NCBI GenBank assembly: GCA_905116865.2
Contig: CAJHNH020000223.1
Location: 124,001-188,000, forward strand
DNA length: 64,000 nucleotides
Origin: Candidula unifasciata
Lineage: Eukaryota; Mollusca; Gastropoda; Stylommatophora; Geomitridae
Direction: 5' to 3'
The notes below the pieces were generated by a model. The model was given only the letters and a program-made list of their open reading frames with translations. It did no database searches and was not told the origin of the DNA. Of the stretch, positions 33,506 to 64,000 are shown one piece after another. Numbering within the stretch: the stretch's first letter is position 1; every line of letters starts with the position of its first letter. A program made the position numbers and the translations under genes.

Positions 33506-34846
33506 TTTCAAATAAAATACAGATGCCTACCGCTGTCCGCAAGGGACGCACCAATACGAGGGTGTTTGTATGAGTGTATGGTTGTATTGTGTATGTGAGT
33601 GTGCTTGTCGTCTGTTTTATTCTAACGTCGTTCCTCTGAATCTTGCTCTTCATTCTGCCCTGAAACTGTACTTTCTACTACAGATATAAAATGTCAGCCG
33701 CAAGCTCTTTTTGTCTCTATCGTTTTCTGAAAGTTTGTGGCACTAACGTTACTTTGTTAAAACTGAGAAAGATTGGCGGAAAGTTTGTCAGTTTGTCTTT
33801 CCGTGCGCCGAGCTTTCCAGTTACTGTACTTATTTGTGTTCCTTCGATATTCTTTTCTTCCTGTATCAGATAACGTTTATTAGTCAGTCTGGAGAAACTA
33901 ATTTCTATCAACAGATACCTTATACCTATAATTAATAATAAGATCTGTGAAGGGATACTAGGCGACCTACTCCTCATACGAGCGGCGTCTACAGGTAGTA
34001 GAGTGAGTCGAGGAACCCGCTCCAGATGCTGTGTGTCCGTTGTGATTTAATCCAGGATACCTCTGTGAGTAACCAGTTAGCAGATCAACTGGCGATGCTT
34101 GTCTGGCAGGAAACGAAGGGAATAACAGGTGCTACTGCTCCTCCTACTGAAATAGCCCACATGCCCAACCACGGGGTCATCCTGCCAAGATGTGTTACAC
34201 TAAACCTCGTAAAACAAATAAAGAAGCCGACTTAGGCTATTAGCTCGTCAAACATCAAAACGTTCGCCTTTATCTTTTAGGACATTTCCTTTGCAAATTT
34301 TAGGGTGGGTCGGGCTGGAAGACCACATCCATTAAAAAAAAATAGATTTGACCCTGAGATCTCAGGCCAGCCTTTAACCACAGCGACTGCTTACCTGAAT
34401 GTATTTTAAATGAGCCATCATTAGATGTCACAAAAGATAGTCTGGACGTTAAAAAAAAAAAAAAAAACAGATACTCGCAGAAAAAGAATGAATTTAAATA
34501 AACAATTTAATTAAAAAGCTTGTATTGGAAATACGGGAAACTAAATTAATTATTTAACAAATCAAATTTGTTTTTCTACAAATAAATTGCCTTCGAGCTA
34601 ATAAAAGCTTTCATAGACACCCGAATTTCATATTCCTGAAGTCTTATTGAAAGGTGAATCTCCTTCCTAACAATAATATCTCATCATCCTCCCTTGTCAA
34701 CAGCATTAAAGTACACTCGATTCTCCCTAGCACGCTAAAGTAAGGTTACATTTTTATTTATATCATCTAACTGCTTTTGTGTTATGAATTTTATGTTTTA
34801 AGCAGCGTTTCAATTATTTTATACAATCCCATCAATATTTTATATG
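33506..34846. other. Unannotated non-coding stretch
   Basis: Short open frames at 33691-33873 and 34026-34235 have no recognised domain and no visible splice context. AT-rich to the right. Confidence 0.4.
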
Positions 34847-34859
34847 CTAGTTAAAATAT

Positions 34860-35086
34860 ACTCGGTGGCTAAATCGATGCGAACGAATCGTAATGCCGGG
34901 ATGCCGGGTTCGATTCCAGCTGCGGGTTATGCGCCTTGCGTTGGTTTCGACAGTGGTATCAAGAAAGCCGACCGCCCAGTAAGCAATGACAACTTACTGG
35001 ACGTAAATTTGCCTAGAAAAACCCCACAACAGCCAGTGGCTGTTGGGGTTGGTTCTGCAACATCCTGTAAAGGATACGCAGCTAAC
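34860..35086 (+). mobile_element. SINE-A copy 3, full length, 13-bp TSD
   Basis: TGGCTAAATCGATGCGAACG (A box region) and GGGTTCGATTCCAGCTGCGG (B box) open the head, and GTAAAGGATACGCAGCTAAC closes the element. Perfect CTAGTTAAAATAT repeats lie at 34847-34859 and 35087-35099. Its boxes are closest to the tRNA consensus of all copies here, so it is probably the youngest. Confidence 0.93.
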
Positions 35087-35229
35087 CTAGTTAAAATATG
35101 ATTTTTTTTTTCTTCATGGGAAAGGATTAATCATTCTCCCTTAATTTCTTTTAGGAAAATTTAATTTATTTTCCTATAAGGTACCACGGTACACTTAATG
35201 TATTTTACAGCTTCCTCGTCATATTGGAT

Positions 35230-35450
35230 TGTTGGTTTCTTTTCATTAGAGTTCACTGGCTGTCAATGCCGGTGGAACCTTCCTGCAGTACCCCCACTCT
35301 TGGACTTTGGTCTTGATCCATAACTTGCGTTTTGCATACGCATCCGTTTTACAAATCTAACTTCTTTGTAACAGACTGTTGGTTCCTTGCCTCTCATGCA
35401 GATGCATGTCGACTTTGAAGAAAACAGTCGCCTCCTACAAAATGCTTGTT
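35230..35450 (-). mobile_element. Probable LINE 3' end, antisense, copy 2
   Basis: AGAGTTCACTGGCTGTCAAT, then CTTGGACTTTGGTCTTGATC, then CAGACTGTTGGTTCCTTGCC match 22105-22245 in the same order. The protein sense is unclear. Confidence 0.45.
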
Positions 35451-35985
35451 GGAAAAAAAGGGGAGGGAGGCACATTGGGTCTATTCTTTGTTCTTCAGCG
35501 GGAGATTCGCCATTCAAATGGATATTGGGTAGTCCTCTGCGGGTAAGGACTTTTGTGTAAGCACTAGGAATACAGAAACACATTATGACGGGTTGGAAAA
35601 ATGGCTGTCACTGGGAGTAAACAGGGGGATCGGCACTACGTGAAAACTGATGAAACTGCTACTGGTGCACTATCATCAGAACTGAAACTCTTCGCTGGTT
35701 ACGACAGAGTTGCAGTACTAGCACTAATAAATTCTGTTGGAACTCACAAGATATAAAGAAGCAAGATCATCAACGACAGTCGGAAGGGCACTTGATAATG
35801 ACAGAGATCACTGGAATGTCCGAACTACGCTACCCGGAGATGTGGATGACGTTGACCACAATAACGTCAGGTGATTTGCATACTGGCAGACACAACATGG
35901 AGACTCCTGCAGAGGTTCCAGTGTTCCTGGGCTGTTAGTCTGCCACTGGTCTCTGACTTCACAGTTGTTTGTGCTCATCAGCAAC
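35451..35985. other. Upstream region of VPS13
   Basis: Presumed promoter/5' UTR DNA. No TATA box or initiator stands out. TTTGTGCTCATCAG at 35968-35981 could be a splice acceptor just before CAACATGG, so a non-coding first exon may lie further left (inference). Confidence 0.4.
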
Positions 35986-55082
<19,097 letters not shown>

Positions 55083-55199
55083 GTAAGATCATGTTGCCCC
55101 TTATGTTTGTTGTCCCTTATTTTTATTGTACACTCAGATAACATGGCAGTATGAATGATTTTAGATAACACCTATTGAAAATATGAAAGTCATGTTTGG

Positions 55200-55600
55200 C
55201 ACTAGCAGAGCATGTCATCAGGCTGGCAACCTTCAGGGGGCAGGAGTGAGTTGACAGGAGCATGCACAACGGCAGTTTCCATCAGGTCATCACAATAGAA
55301 AGAGAATGTAGAGAGTTGTATACCAGTATGGCACAATAGAGGTACAACTACTGATAGATGAAAGCGCTGAGCTAGATGATGTAGTAGTGTACACCAATGG
55401 TTCTGTTCATTGGAGTGAAAGATCTGGCTGAGGTTTTTCAGCTAGAGTGAAGGGAAAAAACATGGCAGAACAAAATGGTGCTTATTTATCTACAACTTCA
55501 ATCATGACATTAGATGTTGAGGCAGTCACTGCAGCTATAGAGTGGATGACAGAAAATAAGGTTACAACAGAATTATGATCAGTTATGAAAATCTGAACAG
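55200..55600 (+). pseudogene. LINE RNase H fragment
   Basis: Frames give DDVVVYTNGSVHWSERSG (RNase H first D motif, D changed to N) and TLDVEAVTAAIEWM (E motif), the same order as 18400-18900. Short, with stops. Confidence 0.7.
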
Positions 55601-55769
55601 TGTAAAGGATATATTTGTGTGTATATTAGAACTACTCATGCCGTTGGTATTAATTTCTGGTTAGGTTTTCTAAATTTAAAATTGATTTAGAAAATAATTA
55701 AATCTACGTGTAGTTTTACATTCAAGTAATTTACATATGGAGAAAACAAAGAAATCCTAATATAAAATA

Positions 55770-56579
55770 CAGTTGCACCTCAGTATAAATTCACTTTGGT
55801 AAACGTTCAACTTGGTATGTGTATTGTTGAAATGTGAAAATGTTAGCTTGGTTTACTACCTTTATTTAGAATACAGCCTGTGTGCTAGAACTTGTACGAG
55901 TCAAAATGAGTCACGACACTGCGCTATCTTTGTTTACCTCTTCCGAAACAAAGTCAAAGATAGAGATGTCAGTGATTTTGCAGAAAAGTATCATCACAAC
56001 AAAACCCAAACAAGCCATAATAACATTGTCTGAACTTAACCAGACAGTGTCACATTTTCAAAGCATCTTGAGAAGGCAGAACCAAAGTTCTTTGGAAATA
56101 TTTCTAGTAAAAGTCAAACCTTTTGAGCCTCAGCTAAATCCAAGCAGCAAAAAGTGACAGGAAAAAGAAAGAGAGAAAACACAAGAATTTCAGATTTCTC
56201 AAGTTTTATTGGAAGGGATGCTCCTTCCAAACAATATCCACTCCTTCTCCTGCCTTCTCAGTGCCATCTTAGTAAGCACTGGACTCTTCTTTGGAAGGTG
56301 AGGTGATGTTAAATTTGTCATCTGTTTTCATCTCATTGCTTGTGTATTAATGGATTGTAGTGTTAGGCTGTATATACACTTTTTTTTAAAAATACAACTC
56401 CTCAGTATATAATATAATCCAAAAACAATAAGATTTTTTCTTTATGGGAATGGATTAACCATTGGTTCTTTATTTGTTATGTGATCATTTAGTATACCTA
56501 TTGTTTGGTACATACGTATTTTTTTTGTATACATAAAAGCGATGAGGAACAGATTAAATGGGGTTACCAAGTACCACTG
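55770..56579 (+). mobile_element. pogo/Tigger-like element, second copy
   Basis: The left end CAGTTGCACCTCAGTATAAA and the right end read in reverse, CAGTGGTACTTGGTAACC, are flanked by TA (55768-55769 and 56580-56581). The inside has a 91-residue frame (55882-56157) rich in Ser/Lys that may be the tail of a pogo transposase, as it has no catalytic motif. A near-terminal GGAACAGATTAAATGGGG resembles other Tigger ends. Confidence 0.72.
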
Positions 56580-56581
56580 TA

Positions 56582-57895
56582 ATGAGTTTCTCATGTGAGT
56601 TCTAGAATTTACTTTACCCCTTCTACGGGTTTAAAATAAAATAAAGAATAGACCTAATATTCCTTAACAAGAATGTCATAAAGGGAGATAGTTTAAAAGT
56701 TTATTGAAATTGGATGTGCTGGCTGAAAAGTGCAGATATTGCTGCCTAGCTTTATACTATAACAGTGTGTCAGTCACCTGCTGTGACACTATGTGTCAAT
56801 ATGACTGCAGGTTGGAGAGACATCCCAACCTGGCGATGACTGCTCCTAAATTTATCAGAACTGAATCTTATCTAGTACCAACCAACACACAACATCAAGC
56901 TGTGATACGCCTTTAGAATAACTGCTTCTTGTTTATTCATATTCAATTATTTTTCAGGATACATACAATCATGCTGCACAACATAATTTGTAAATATGTA
57001 CATTTAGACTCTTCTTGCAATCTAGACTTCAGCTACAACACTCACAATTCGAAATTGATAAATTTGACACCTGCAATTCTAACACTTCTAAATTTTGTCG
57101 TAATTGTACCTAACATACAGCATACATACAATCATTACTCATGTAATTGAAAAATTCCTCCACCGCTAAGGCTAAATTTTTTATAAAATCCTCATGTAAT
57201 CCGCTCTTCTTGAGACTTTCATATGGCGTAGGTTTTGTTTGGTCTACCCTGTTTATCTTTCAGTCTCTCTCCTTCCTTCTGTAGTTTCATTTTGTAGATT
57301 ATCATAACTGCCATATGTCGTACCATCATCCTTGTCTTTGTTTATAGTCGGTTCACTCAGCTATATAACTGGTCATTTACATCCTGTTTCTATTTACCGG
57401 TAACTAACAACTTCACATGTCTGAGGTCAGTTTTTCGATTCTCGGATGTTCGGTCAGGCTATTTTCAGTCTAATTTCAGGTGCCAAATCAGATTAGTCCT
57501 AATTAGTTTTTGTCTGAGAATTTGACACACAGTTGTAATGTTCAACCCTGTTTACCGACAATGAAGTTAACAATGAGTTTCTCACAGCAGGATAAGTTTC
57601 CTGACTGTGAATATTTAAACCTATTGTCTCAAGTAATTACTTAATTGCGCTGAGGAAAATCTTTTACCCTGAATGCCAGTAACAATTTCAAGTTGGAAAG
57701 GTCGTTACACAAATACCTCGATAATCGTCTAGGAAACCAAAACAACATGTTACTTAAAACAACATGTTACTTTCTAGTGAAGCAGCTAGCTAGTGTGACT
57801 TATAAATTCTGCGTTCACATGGCCTTTGTTAGCATTCATTGTATCTACTTGTAACGAACAGGGTTCAATTCTTCCTGTATTATATCATCAGTTCT
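56582..57895. other. Unannotated, presumed VPS13 intron 7
   Basis: No recognised exon or repeat. Open frames at 56704-56916 and 56929-57150 show no domain. Confidence 0.4.
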
Positions 57896-58875
57896 CGTTA
57901 TGCCTAGTGGCACATGAAGCTTCAGAGAGGACTTTCCATGCTTTCCTGTCCTGCGCAATCTTCAGTGCAGTTTTCCATGTCAAAGATGCAGCACTCAGGT
58001 CACTTTCCATTGTTCGTCTCCATGTTGTTTTTGGGCACCCCTGTTTTCTTTTCCCTCTGGTGTCCATGTGAGAGCTGTTTTGGCAGGTATATCAGGATTT
58101 ATTCTCATAACCTGGCCAAGCCATTTCCATCTTCTCTTGGTTATCAAACTGTCTAAAGTTTCTTGGTTTGTGACTTGAAGTAGTTTAGTGTTTGGGATTG
58201 TATCTGGCCAGAAAATTTTGATAATTCTAGGTAAACATGTGTGGTGGAAGGTGGACAGCTTGTGTGCATCCTTTTTGGTCATTCTCCAGCATTCTGCTCC
58301 ATAAAGAAAACTGGCAAAATGATGCTCTTGTAGAGTCGGAGTTTTGTTCCTCTGCAGTAATTGTTGGATTTCCAGATTTGCCTCATCCTTCCAAAAGCAG
58401 CTCTAGCTTTATTCAGACGTGACTGTATGTCCTCTTCGGTCCCTCCCGGCAGGGACACCACACTGCCAAGATATGTGAAATGTTCTACATTTTCAAGAGT
58501 TTGGTTATTTATGGTCAGTGGTTGTTGGTTTGGACTGCTTGTCATGATCTTAGTTTTCTTTGTATTTATTCTCAGTCCCACCATTTCTGCTGTGCTGTGT
58601 AGTCTGTTACTTTTTTCTTGTATATGTTCCTGTTTATGTGATAGGAGTGCTATATCATCTGCAAAATCAAGGTCCTCAAGCATGGTGAATGGAGTCCATC
58701 GTAAGCCTCTCAATGTCCTGTCTACTGTGTTCTTTAGTAACCAATCAATCACAAGGTTGAAGAGGAGAGATGACATAACACATCCTTGTCTTACACCTGT
58801 CTTTACTGGGAAAGATGTATTGTAATTTTTTATACTGCAGGAAAAGTCTTTATAAAAGAGAGCGACTGGTGACAC
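57896..58875 (-). pseudogene. RTE-like LINE RT and C-terminal region, antisense
   Basis: The frame at 58279-58875 reads FPVKTGVRQGCVMSSLLFNL (motif B), LEDLDFADDIALLSHKQEHI (motif C with the DD pair), AEMVGLRINTKKTKIM, VEHFTYLGSVVSLPGGTEED (YLGS) and ARAAFGRMRQIWKS. A second frame (57995-58282) gives HTCLPRIIKIFWPDTIPN, RRWKWLGQVMRINPDIPAKT and ALTWTPEGKENRG (GHVxR and GKRxRGRP region). One frameshift near 58280 separates them. The 5' half is missing. Confidence 0.9.
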
Positions 58876-60640
58876 CGACTCCCTACTGAGAGGACGTTTT
58901 TTTTTTTCGAGCTCTCACTTTTTGGATTTATTATTCAGTTTGTCTTAGTGAAAGAAATATCATTTTTATATCACTGTGACCATTATCCTGTCAGTTGCGC
59001 CGTGAAATATTGTGTTGTGCTTTATTTATCAACACGTGAAAAAGATGTTAGATTCTTTAAGTAAAGAGTTTTAACAAGCATTCACATACTGTATGGAAAC
59101 AACAGGTATAGAGTTCAAATGGGCGTGTCTCTTCACTGAAATATATCACTGACACCCATTACGCGTTTACTATCCTCCAAACGATAAAACGGGAGAACGG
59201 AACAAGCTGAGACAAAAAGGCATATTCCACGGTAGAATAAAAATCGGACATTTCAGTCGCATTATTTTTCATCCAGCAGCAAACACAGTGACAGAAGTTT
59301 CACACCCCTTCTGCCTGCTCCGTGGAGAAAAATGTGCTGACCCCGTTAACTCTTTTTGACCCAGGCGGGTGCGGCAGTAAAATAATAAATATATAACGTG
59401 TGTTAACCTACCTGTTAAAAAAAAACAACAACCCACAGTAGAACAGTTTATAGACCCATTTTACTAATTAAATTAAGGGAGATCAACATCTTCACATTGA
59501 GTCTAGTGAAATTAGCAAACACGTTTAAATTCTCCCACCCCCCCCCCCCCCCCCCCCCTTCATAATGAAGGAGTCAACAGGATATTATCCATGGAGCCCT
59601 GGGCGTACCTGACTGAGAACACTCCAGTCTCTCGGCACCCATTTCACTTGCTGCATTCACTTCACACGGCCCCACCCAACGACAATCAGCTATGGACAGT
59701 TAACAGCAGAATTTTTTAAGCAGGCACAAAATCGTCAACATCTCAGAAGGCCAGTAACAAGGTTATCACGTGTAACTTGAAACTGGTCGAAAGACATTTT
59801 ACTAGGCCATCAGATGAACGGGTTTATTTTCTGGACCCACTAGGAGCCGGACACAGAACAGCTTCTAGGATAGGAGACTAGCCAAAGTGCATCCAACTTT
59901 AACGAATCAACACCGTTCGGATATTCACCTTTATTTTTTGGCACGAGACAACATTTGTTTCTGGCCCTCAAGGGAAAACACTTGACATTTTGATGCCCTG
60001 CCCCACAACCAACTACCTGGATTACAGTATAGAAGCCTTGTTGAACATTTTCACTCCTGGAGGAATTAGTCATTTAGTGATCTCTCTCCCGCTCTCTCTC
60101 TCTCTTTCTCTCTCTCCTCCTCCTCCTCCCCCTCTTTATCCCTCTATGTTCTTGTATGTGTACATGTGCCTCTTTTTCCCTCTCTACTTTGATGTGGGAG
60201 TACCTGTAAACTGTTAATTACTGTTATTTGTTGTCACAATTATTATTAGTATGTGCAAGTGTTTGTAAACATGTATACAAAATACAAAAATAGTTTTAAA
60301 ATTTTTTTTTTTTTTTTTTAAATATATTTATGCAGGAACACATGCATGGGCTAATGTTATATGACAAAAAAATGATAAATTTTGTACACCAATAACACAC
60401 AGGTGTCATCATGTAGGGAGTCGGTAGTCCAGAATCCAAGTTTAAGGCGTTTCCTTCGTGCCAATAAACTGCATGGCTGTCGGGGAGCACAGTCGTTAAC
60501 GAAGGCAGTCAGAATGTACAGGAGCGACATCTGGCTGATGGATATTGCGTCCCTAGTTCCTTCCCCAGCACGAGGCTCTACTGGGGTGACCGTTAATAGA
60601 CCCTCACTTTTGTATTAATTAAACCCTGGGCAGATGAAGC
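58876..60640. other. Unannotated, with C run and CT-rich microsatellite
   Basis: C run of about 22 at 59537-59559; (CT)n at 60085-60120; poly(T) at 60302-60319. GTTAACTCTTTTTGACCCAG at 59346 resembles a single piggyBac-type end. No recognised gene. Confidence 0.45.
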
Positions 60641-63600
60641 TCAAAAGCCCTGAAAGGCAATTCATCTATGTGAAGGACACACCGAATGCCAAACCACAAC
60701 TGCCTTGTGGAAAGTTCCTGTAAGAACAAAGGCTAGGGCAACAAAGCCCGACAGAAAATGTGGGTAGGCAGAGCTCATAAGCCCTGGAAGGCAATCAGCC
60801 TATGGGAGGGGGAATCCTGAAAATAAACCTTGACCGTTGAAGTCGGAAGATGTCAGCCTACTAGGCACGGGACTAAAAATCGGGCATCTACGCACTAGCG
60901 ATATGGTCATGCAAACAACATTATCACGTTATGGTGTCATTCCTATGGGATGGGTAGGTATGGCGCCGGGCTCCCTGCCTCGAGGAGGCTCACCCCAAGC
61001 TACTAGAGCCACAACCTCTGAATCTTCTGGAGTGACCAGGGAAGAACAGAGTAATGCAACTGGACACAAACTTACAATTATGCACTGGAATGCTGAGGGA
61101 GTGAGGTTGAAGAAAACTGAACTGCAAAATTTCTTGAAGCAGCACGATATTGACATATGCTGCATCCAAGAGACTCACCTCACAAGTGCACACAGATTCT
61201 CTATCAGGGGATACCAAATCTTCTTGCTGTCAAGAACACGATCACAGCTTGGGAAACCCAGAGATCTCAGTGTGGGGATACAGAGTTTATCACAGTCACT
61301 ATCAAGGGGGCAAGGGGAGATGTGACAGTATGCAACATCTACTCACCACCAAACAGAGATATTAATCTAGGACCCATCCTACTAAACATAGAAAACTGGA
61401 TTGCTGTCAGAGATCTGAATAGCCACTCATCTAGCTGGGGCTACACAGACCTCAATGCGAAAGGAGAAGAGGTAGAAAACTGGATAATCAGCAACACTCT
61501 AGTTCTGATAAATCACCGTGACGACCCAGACACATTCTACTCTCGAGCTTGGAGGAAAACCAGCACCCCAGACTTGGCTATAGCAACTGAAGATGTGGAG
61601 AAAGTTACCAGCCGGGATGTATGTCAACAGCTGGGAGGCAGTGATCACAGGCCCGTAATCCTTTCTATTAACAAAAGTAGAGAAGTTACTAAGGAAAAGA
61701 ACCCTCCCAGCTGGAACTACAAGAAGGCTAACTGGAGCCTTTTTCACTTCCCAGTTAGACGACATGTTGAAGAGAGTCTTCTTCAGAAGACTGGAAATAA
61801 ATGCCAAACTGAAGATCCTCAACACAACTATTCTAAATACAGCCAAGAGTAACATACCACGAGGCAGCAGGAAAAACTTTAAACCTTACTGGTCGCCTGA
61901 ACCGGACACTCTGCATTCCAAACTTAGTACCAGGAGGGAAAATATGGAGAAGGAAATAATCAGATGAGGGAAAGCTGGCACAAAAAGACAGCGTCATTTA
62001 ACCTCGAGAAGGACACTTCACGTCTGTGGAATCTCACAAAAAGCTTGAATGGAGACAGGACAGAAAAAGCCAGAATTGTACTTCAAACAGACGATGGAGA
62101 TGTTACTGGCAAGGCACCAGCAGATGTGCTAGCTGAAACACACCAGAAGGAAACTGAGGTTCATATTCCCATGCAAAGAATAAAAGAAGTACGAAACCAG
62201 ACCAAGACTCTTCTAGCAGACTCTAGCACAAAAACAACCGAGGCCTGCATGTCAGAAAAGTTTACTATGCAAGAGCTAGACGTTGGAATTGGAGAGTTGA
62301 AAAGGAAGAAAGCCCCAGGGGCTGACGGCATTACAAACGAATTTCTCTTTCATCTTGGACCTGCTGCCAAGAAGTTTCTTCTCTGCATTTACAACCAGAG
62401 CTGGCAAAAAGGGGTAGTACCGTCAGCCTGGAAGGAAGCCCTCATCCAGCCTATCCTTAAAAAGGGTGGAGACCGAAGAGACCCAAAAAGCTACAGACCC
62501 ATCAGCCTTCTTAGTTGTGTAGGAAAATTGATGGATAAATTAGTAAATAAAAGACTAATATGGTTCTTGGAAACAAACTCGGTAATCACCACCACACAGA
62601 CAGGATACAGACAGCACAGAAATACAGAGGACCAGTTGACATATCTGACACAGGAAATTGAGAATGCCTTCAAGGAAAAAAATAAAGTTCTTGCTGTCTT
62701 CTTTGACCTCTCTCATGCTTTTGATACAGTTTGAAAAGAAGGCCCACAACTAAAACTGCTACAGGCAGGAGTTGTGCACAACATGTACAAGTGGATCAAA
62801 GACTTTATTTTCCAAGGCAGAGCCAGATTCAGAATTGATGGACACATCGGCAAACTGGCAAAACTTAGAGAAAGAGTTCCTCAGGGCAGTGCGATAGCAC
62901 CAACTCTGTTCCTTGTTTACATAAATGATATCACAGCAACCTGCCACCAGCACGTTTCTAATACCCTACATGCCGATGACTTTGCAGTTTGGACAGCCTC
63001 CGAATACACTACCACAGCCTCATATCTGTTACAGAAAACTGGAAAATGTAGAAGCCTGGACCGAAAAGTGGGGTCTAAAGCTAAATAATTCAAAAAGCAC
63101 AGCATCACTTTTCTCTCTTCCCCAAAAAAGAAAAAAATCGAAATTTTGATTAAAAACCAGCGCATTCCACAGACTGACACCCCTACCTTTCTGGGCTTTA
63201 CACTTGATTCACGACTAACTTGGAAGTCACATGTTGAAGCAGTACAGGGAAAAGCATTCAAGAAGCTTGCAGTGATGAAAAAATTAGCGGGTACCACATG
63301 GGTCGCTAACTCTAGAATCCTAAAACAAGTATATACTGGAGCAGTCAGGCCAGTCATGGAATATGCCTCCACTGCATGGGCTGCAGCAGCCAAGACAACA
63401 ATGGGAAAACTGGACAAGGTTCAGAATATGGGATTAAGGATTGTTCTCGGAGCCATGAAAACCACCCCCATCAGAGAAATAGAAAAGATAGCAGATACTC
63501 AACCACTCGAACTCAGAAGACAATACAAAACTTTTTTACAGTATGAGAAATTAAAAAGACTTCAAAGTCACCCACTGCATTTTAAATTTCAAGAGAGAAC

Positions 63601-64000
63601 AAAAAACAGACTGAAGCGTCAGAGCGCCAACCACCTTGCTAGAGAACTGTACAGACAGCACCAATATCTGCTTGAAAGAGATGTTGCACTGTGCGAAAAA
63701 CTTAGGCCAGAACCATGGACAAGCAAGCCAGAGAAAGCAAATGTAGTCCTAAAGGTACCAGGAATCACTTCAAAAGATGCCCAGACGGAGACACAACAGA
63801 GAACCCTGGCTCTTGCTATGCTTGATGAGAAGTATCCAAACACCACTTGGACTCAGGTTTTCAGCGACGGCTCTGCTACAGATGCAGTCTGAAAGGGGGT
63901 TGTGGAATTTACATTAAACCCCCTAGCAGTAGAGCAGAAACTCTCTCTCTACCAGCAGGTGACATCTGCACTAACTTCAGAGCTGAGGCAACTGCCCTCC
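60640..64000 (+). mobile_element. Long LINE with endonuclease, RT and RNase H, decayed, runs off the window
   Basis: The leader at 60640-60836 contains two related segments (AGCCCTGAAAGGCAATTCAT and AGCCCTGGAAGGCAATCAGC). The coding part follows (next entry). The domain order endonuclease-RT-RNase H fits the I-related LINE group. No ORF1/gag-like protein is evident upstream. The 3' end is beyond 64000. The start is approximate and no TSD can be given. Confidence 0.85.
60837..64000 (+). pseudogene. LINE polyprotein (EN-RT-RNase H), broken
   Basis: Endonuclease: LTIMHWNAEGVRLKKTELQN (N of the active site), DICCIQETHLTSAHRF (catalytic E), NIYSPPN, VRDLNSHSSSWGYTD (D-x-N) and LGGSDHRPVI (catalytic H), split by a frameshift near 61230. 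RT: LKRKKAPGADGITNEFLF, YRPISLLSCVGKLMDKL, VFFDLSHAFDTV (motif A, two catalytic D), VPQGSAIAPTLFLVYINDI (motif B) and LHADDFAVW (motif C). TGA replaces a codon right after motif A (62732), normally W. Frameshift near 63040. Then TPTFLGFTLDSRLTWKSHVE, a connection, and FSDGSATDAV (RNase H, first D), another TGA (63890) and FRAEATAL (E). The catalytic residues are kept, so decay is recent. Confidence 0.9.

Noticed and set aside
34026..34235. 69-residue frame as a small gene
   Set aside because: No domain, no codon or context support; length is within chance.
35965..35985. ATG at 35965 as VPS13 start
   Set aside because: Adds seven residues absent from the family; ATG 35986 has better context and matches the conserved MVFES start.

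Overview
The window is animal nuclear DNA, not bacterial. It has spliced exons with GT-AG borders, SINEs, LINEs, a Penelope-like element, hAT, pogo/Tigger and piggyBac-type DNA transposons, a probable Helitron, many minisatellites, and long poly(G)/poly(C) runs. The mix of LINE fragments, several tRNA-headed SINE families, a CARD exon and a VPS13 gene suggests an invertebrate, most likely a lophotrochozoan such as a mollusc. That is inference; no species can be named from the sequence.

The main host gene is a VPS13A/C-type bridge-like lipid transfer protein on the + strand. It starts at ATG 35986 and runs beyond the last exon I can place (ending 55082). Seven coding exons join in phase: 35986-36085, 42468-42511, 46857-46899, 49254-49349, 51257-51358, 53474-53643 and 55023-55082. 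Together they give 205 uninterrupted codons of the chorein N-terminal region. Nearly all of the other 18.5 kb of this interval is intron, filled with mobile DNA: an 18-copy 83-bp minisatellite, LINE fragments, palindromic repeats, piggyBac-like and pogo-like elements and a long AT microsatellite. A second host-type coding piece is a CARD exon on the - strand (7216-7500) with a one-base frameshift.

Region by region. 1-7100 holds a 43-bp minisatellite, a microsatellite block, SINE-A with target-site duplications (TSDs), an antisense LINE reverse-transcriptase (RT) piece, SINE-B with a palindromic element nested in it, SINE-C, SINE-D, a 66-bp minisatellite and palindromic MITEs. 7200-13340 holds the CARD exon, a dead hAT transposon with exact 8-bp TSD set against a 5'-truncated LINE with 13-bp TSD, and a pogo/Tigger remnant. 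13340-20510 holds a palindromic repeat, two RNase H-bearing LINE fragments, a 59-bp minisatellite and a TTC/TAC microsatellite. 20510-35985 is accessory DNA: small LINE tails, SINE heads, minisatellites, a probable Helitron with a SINE-A nested in its end, and a Penelope-like element with a GIY-YIG region. 35986-55082 is VPS13. 55083-60640 holds RNase H debris, a second pogo-like element and an antisense LINE. 60640-64000 is a long decayed LINE with endonuclease, RT and the start of RNase H.

Apart from VPS13, the CARD exon and the Penelope-like coding region, every coding stretch I recognise is decayed transposon protein. I saw no CRISPR array, operon or intact tRNA/rRNA gene, and no convincing undescribed multi-gene system. 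The points most worth checking are a candidate 9-nt in-frame microexon in VPS13 intron 1, the layered insertions dated by their TSDs, two palindromic MITEs with GGCTNTCC ends and 8-bp TSDs, a LINE abutting the VPS13 exon 3 acceptor, and a hammerhead-like core beside the Penelope-like element.
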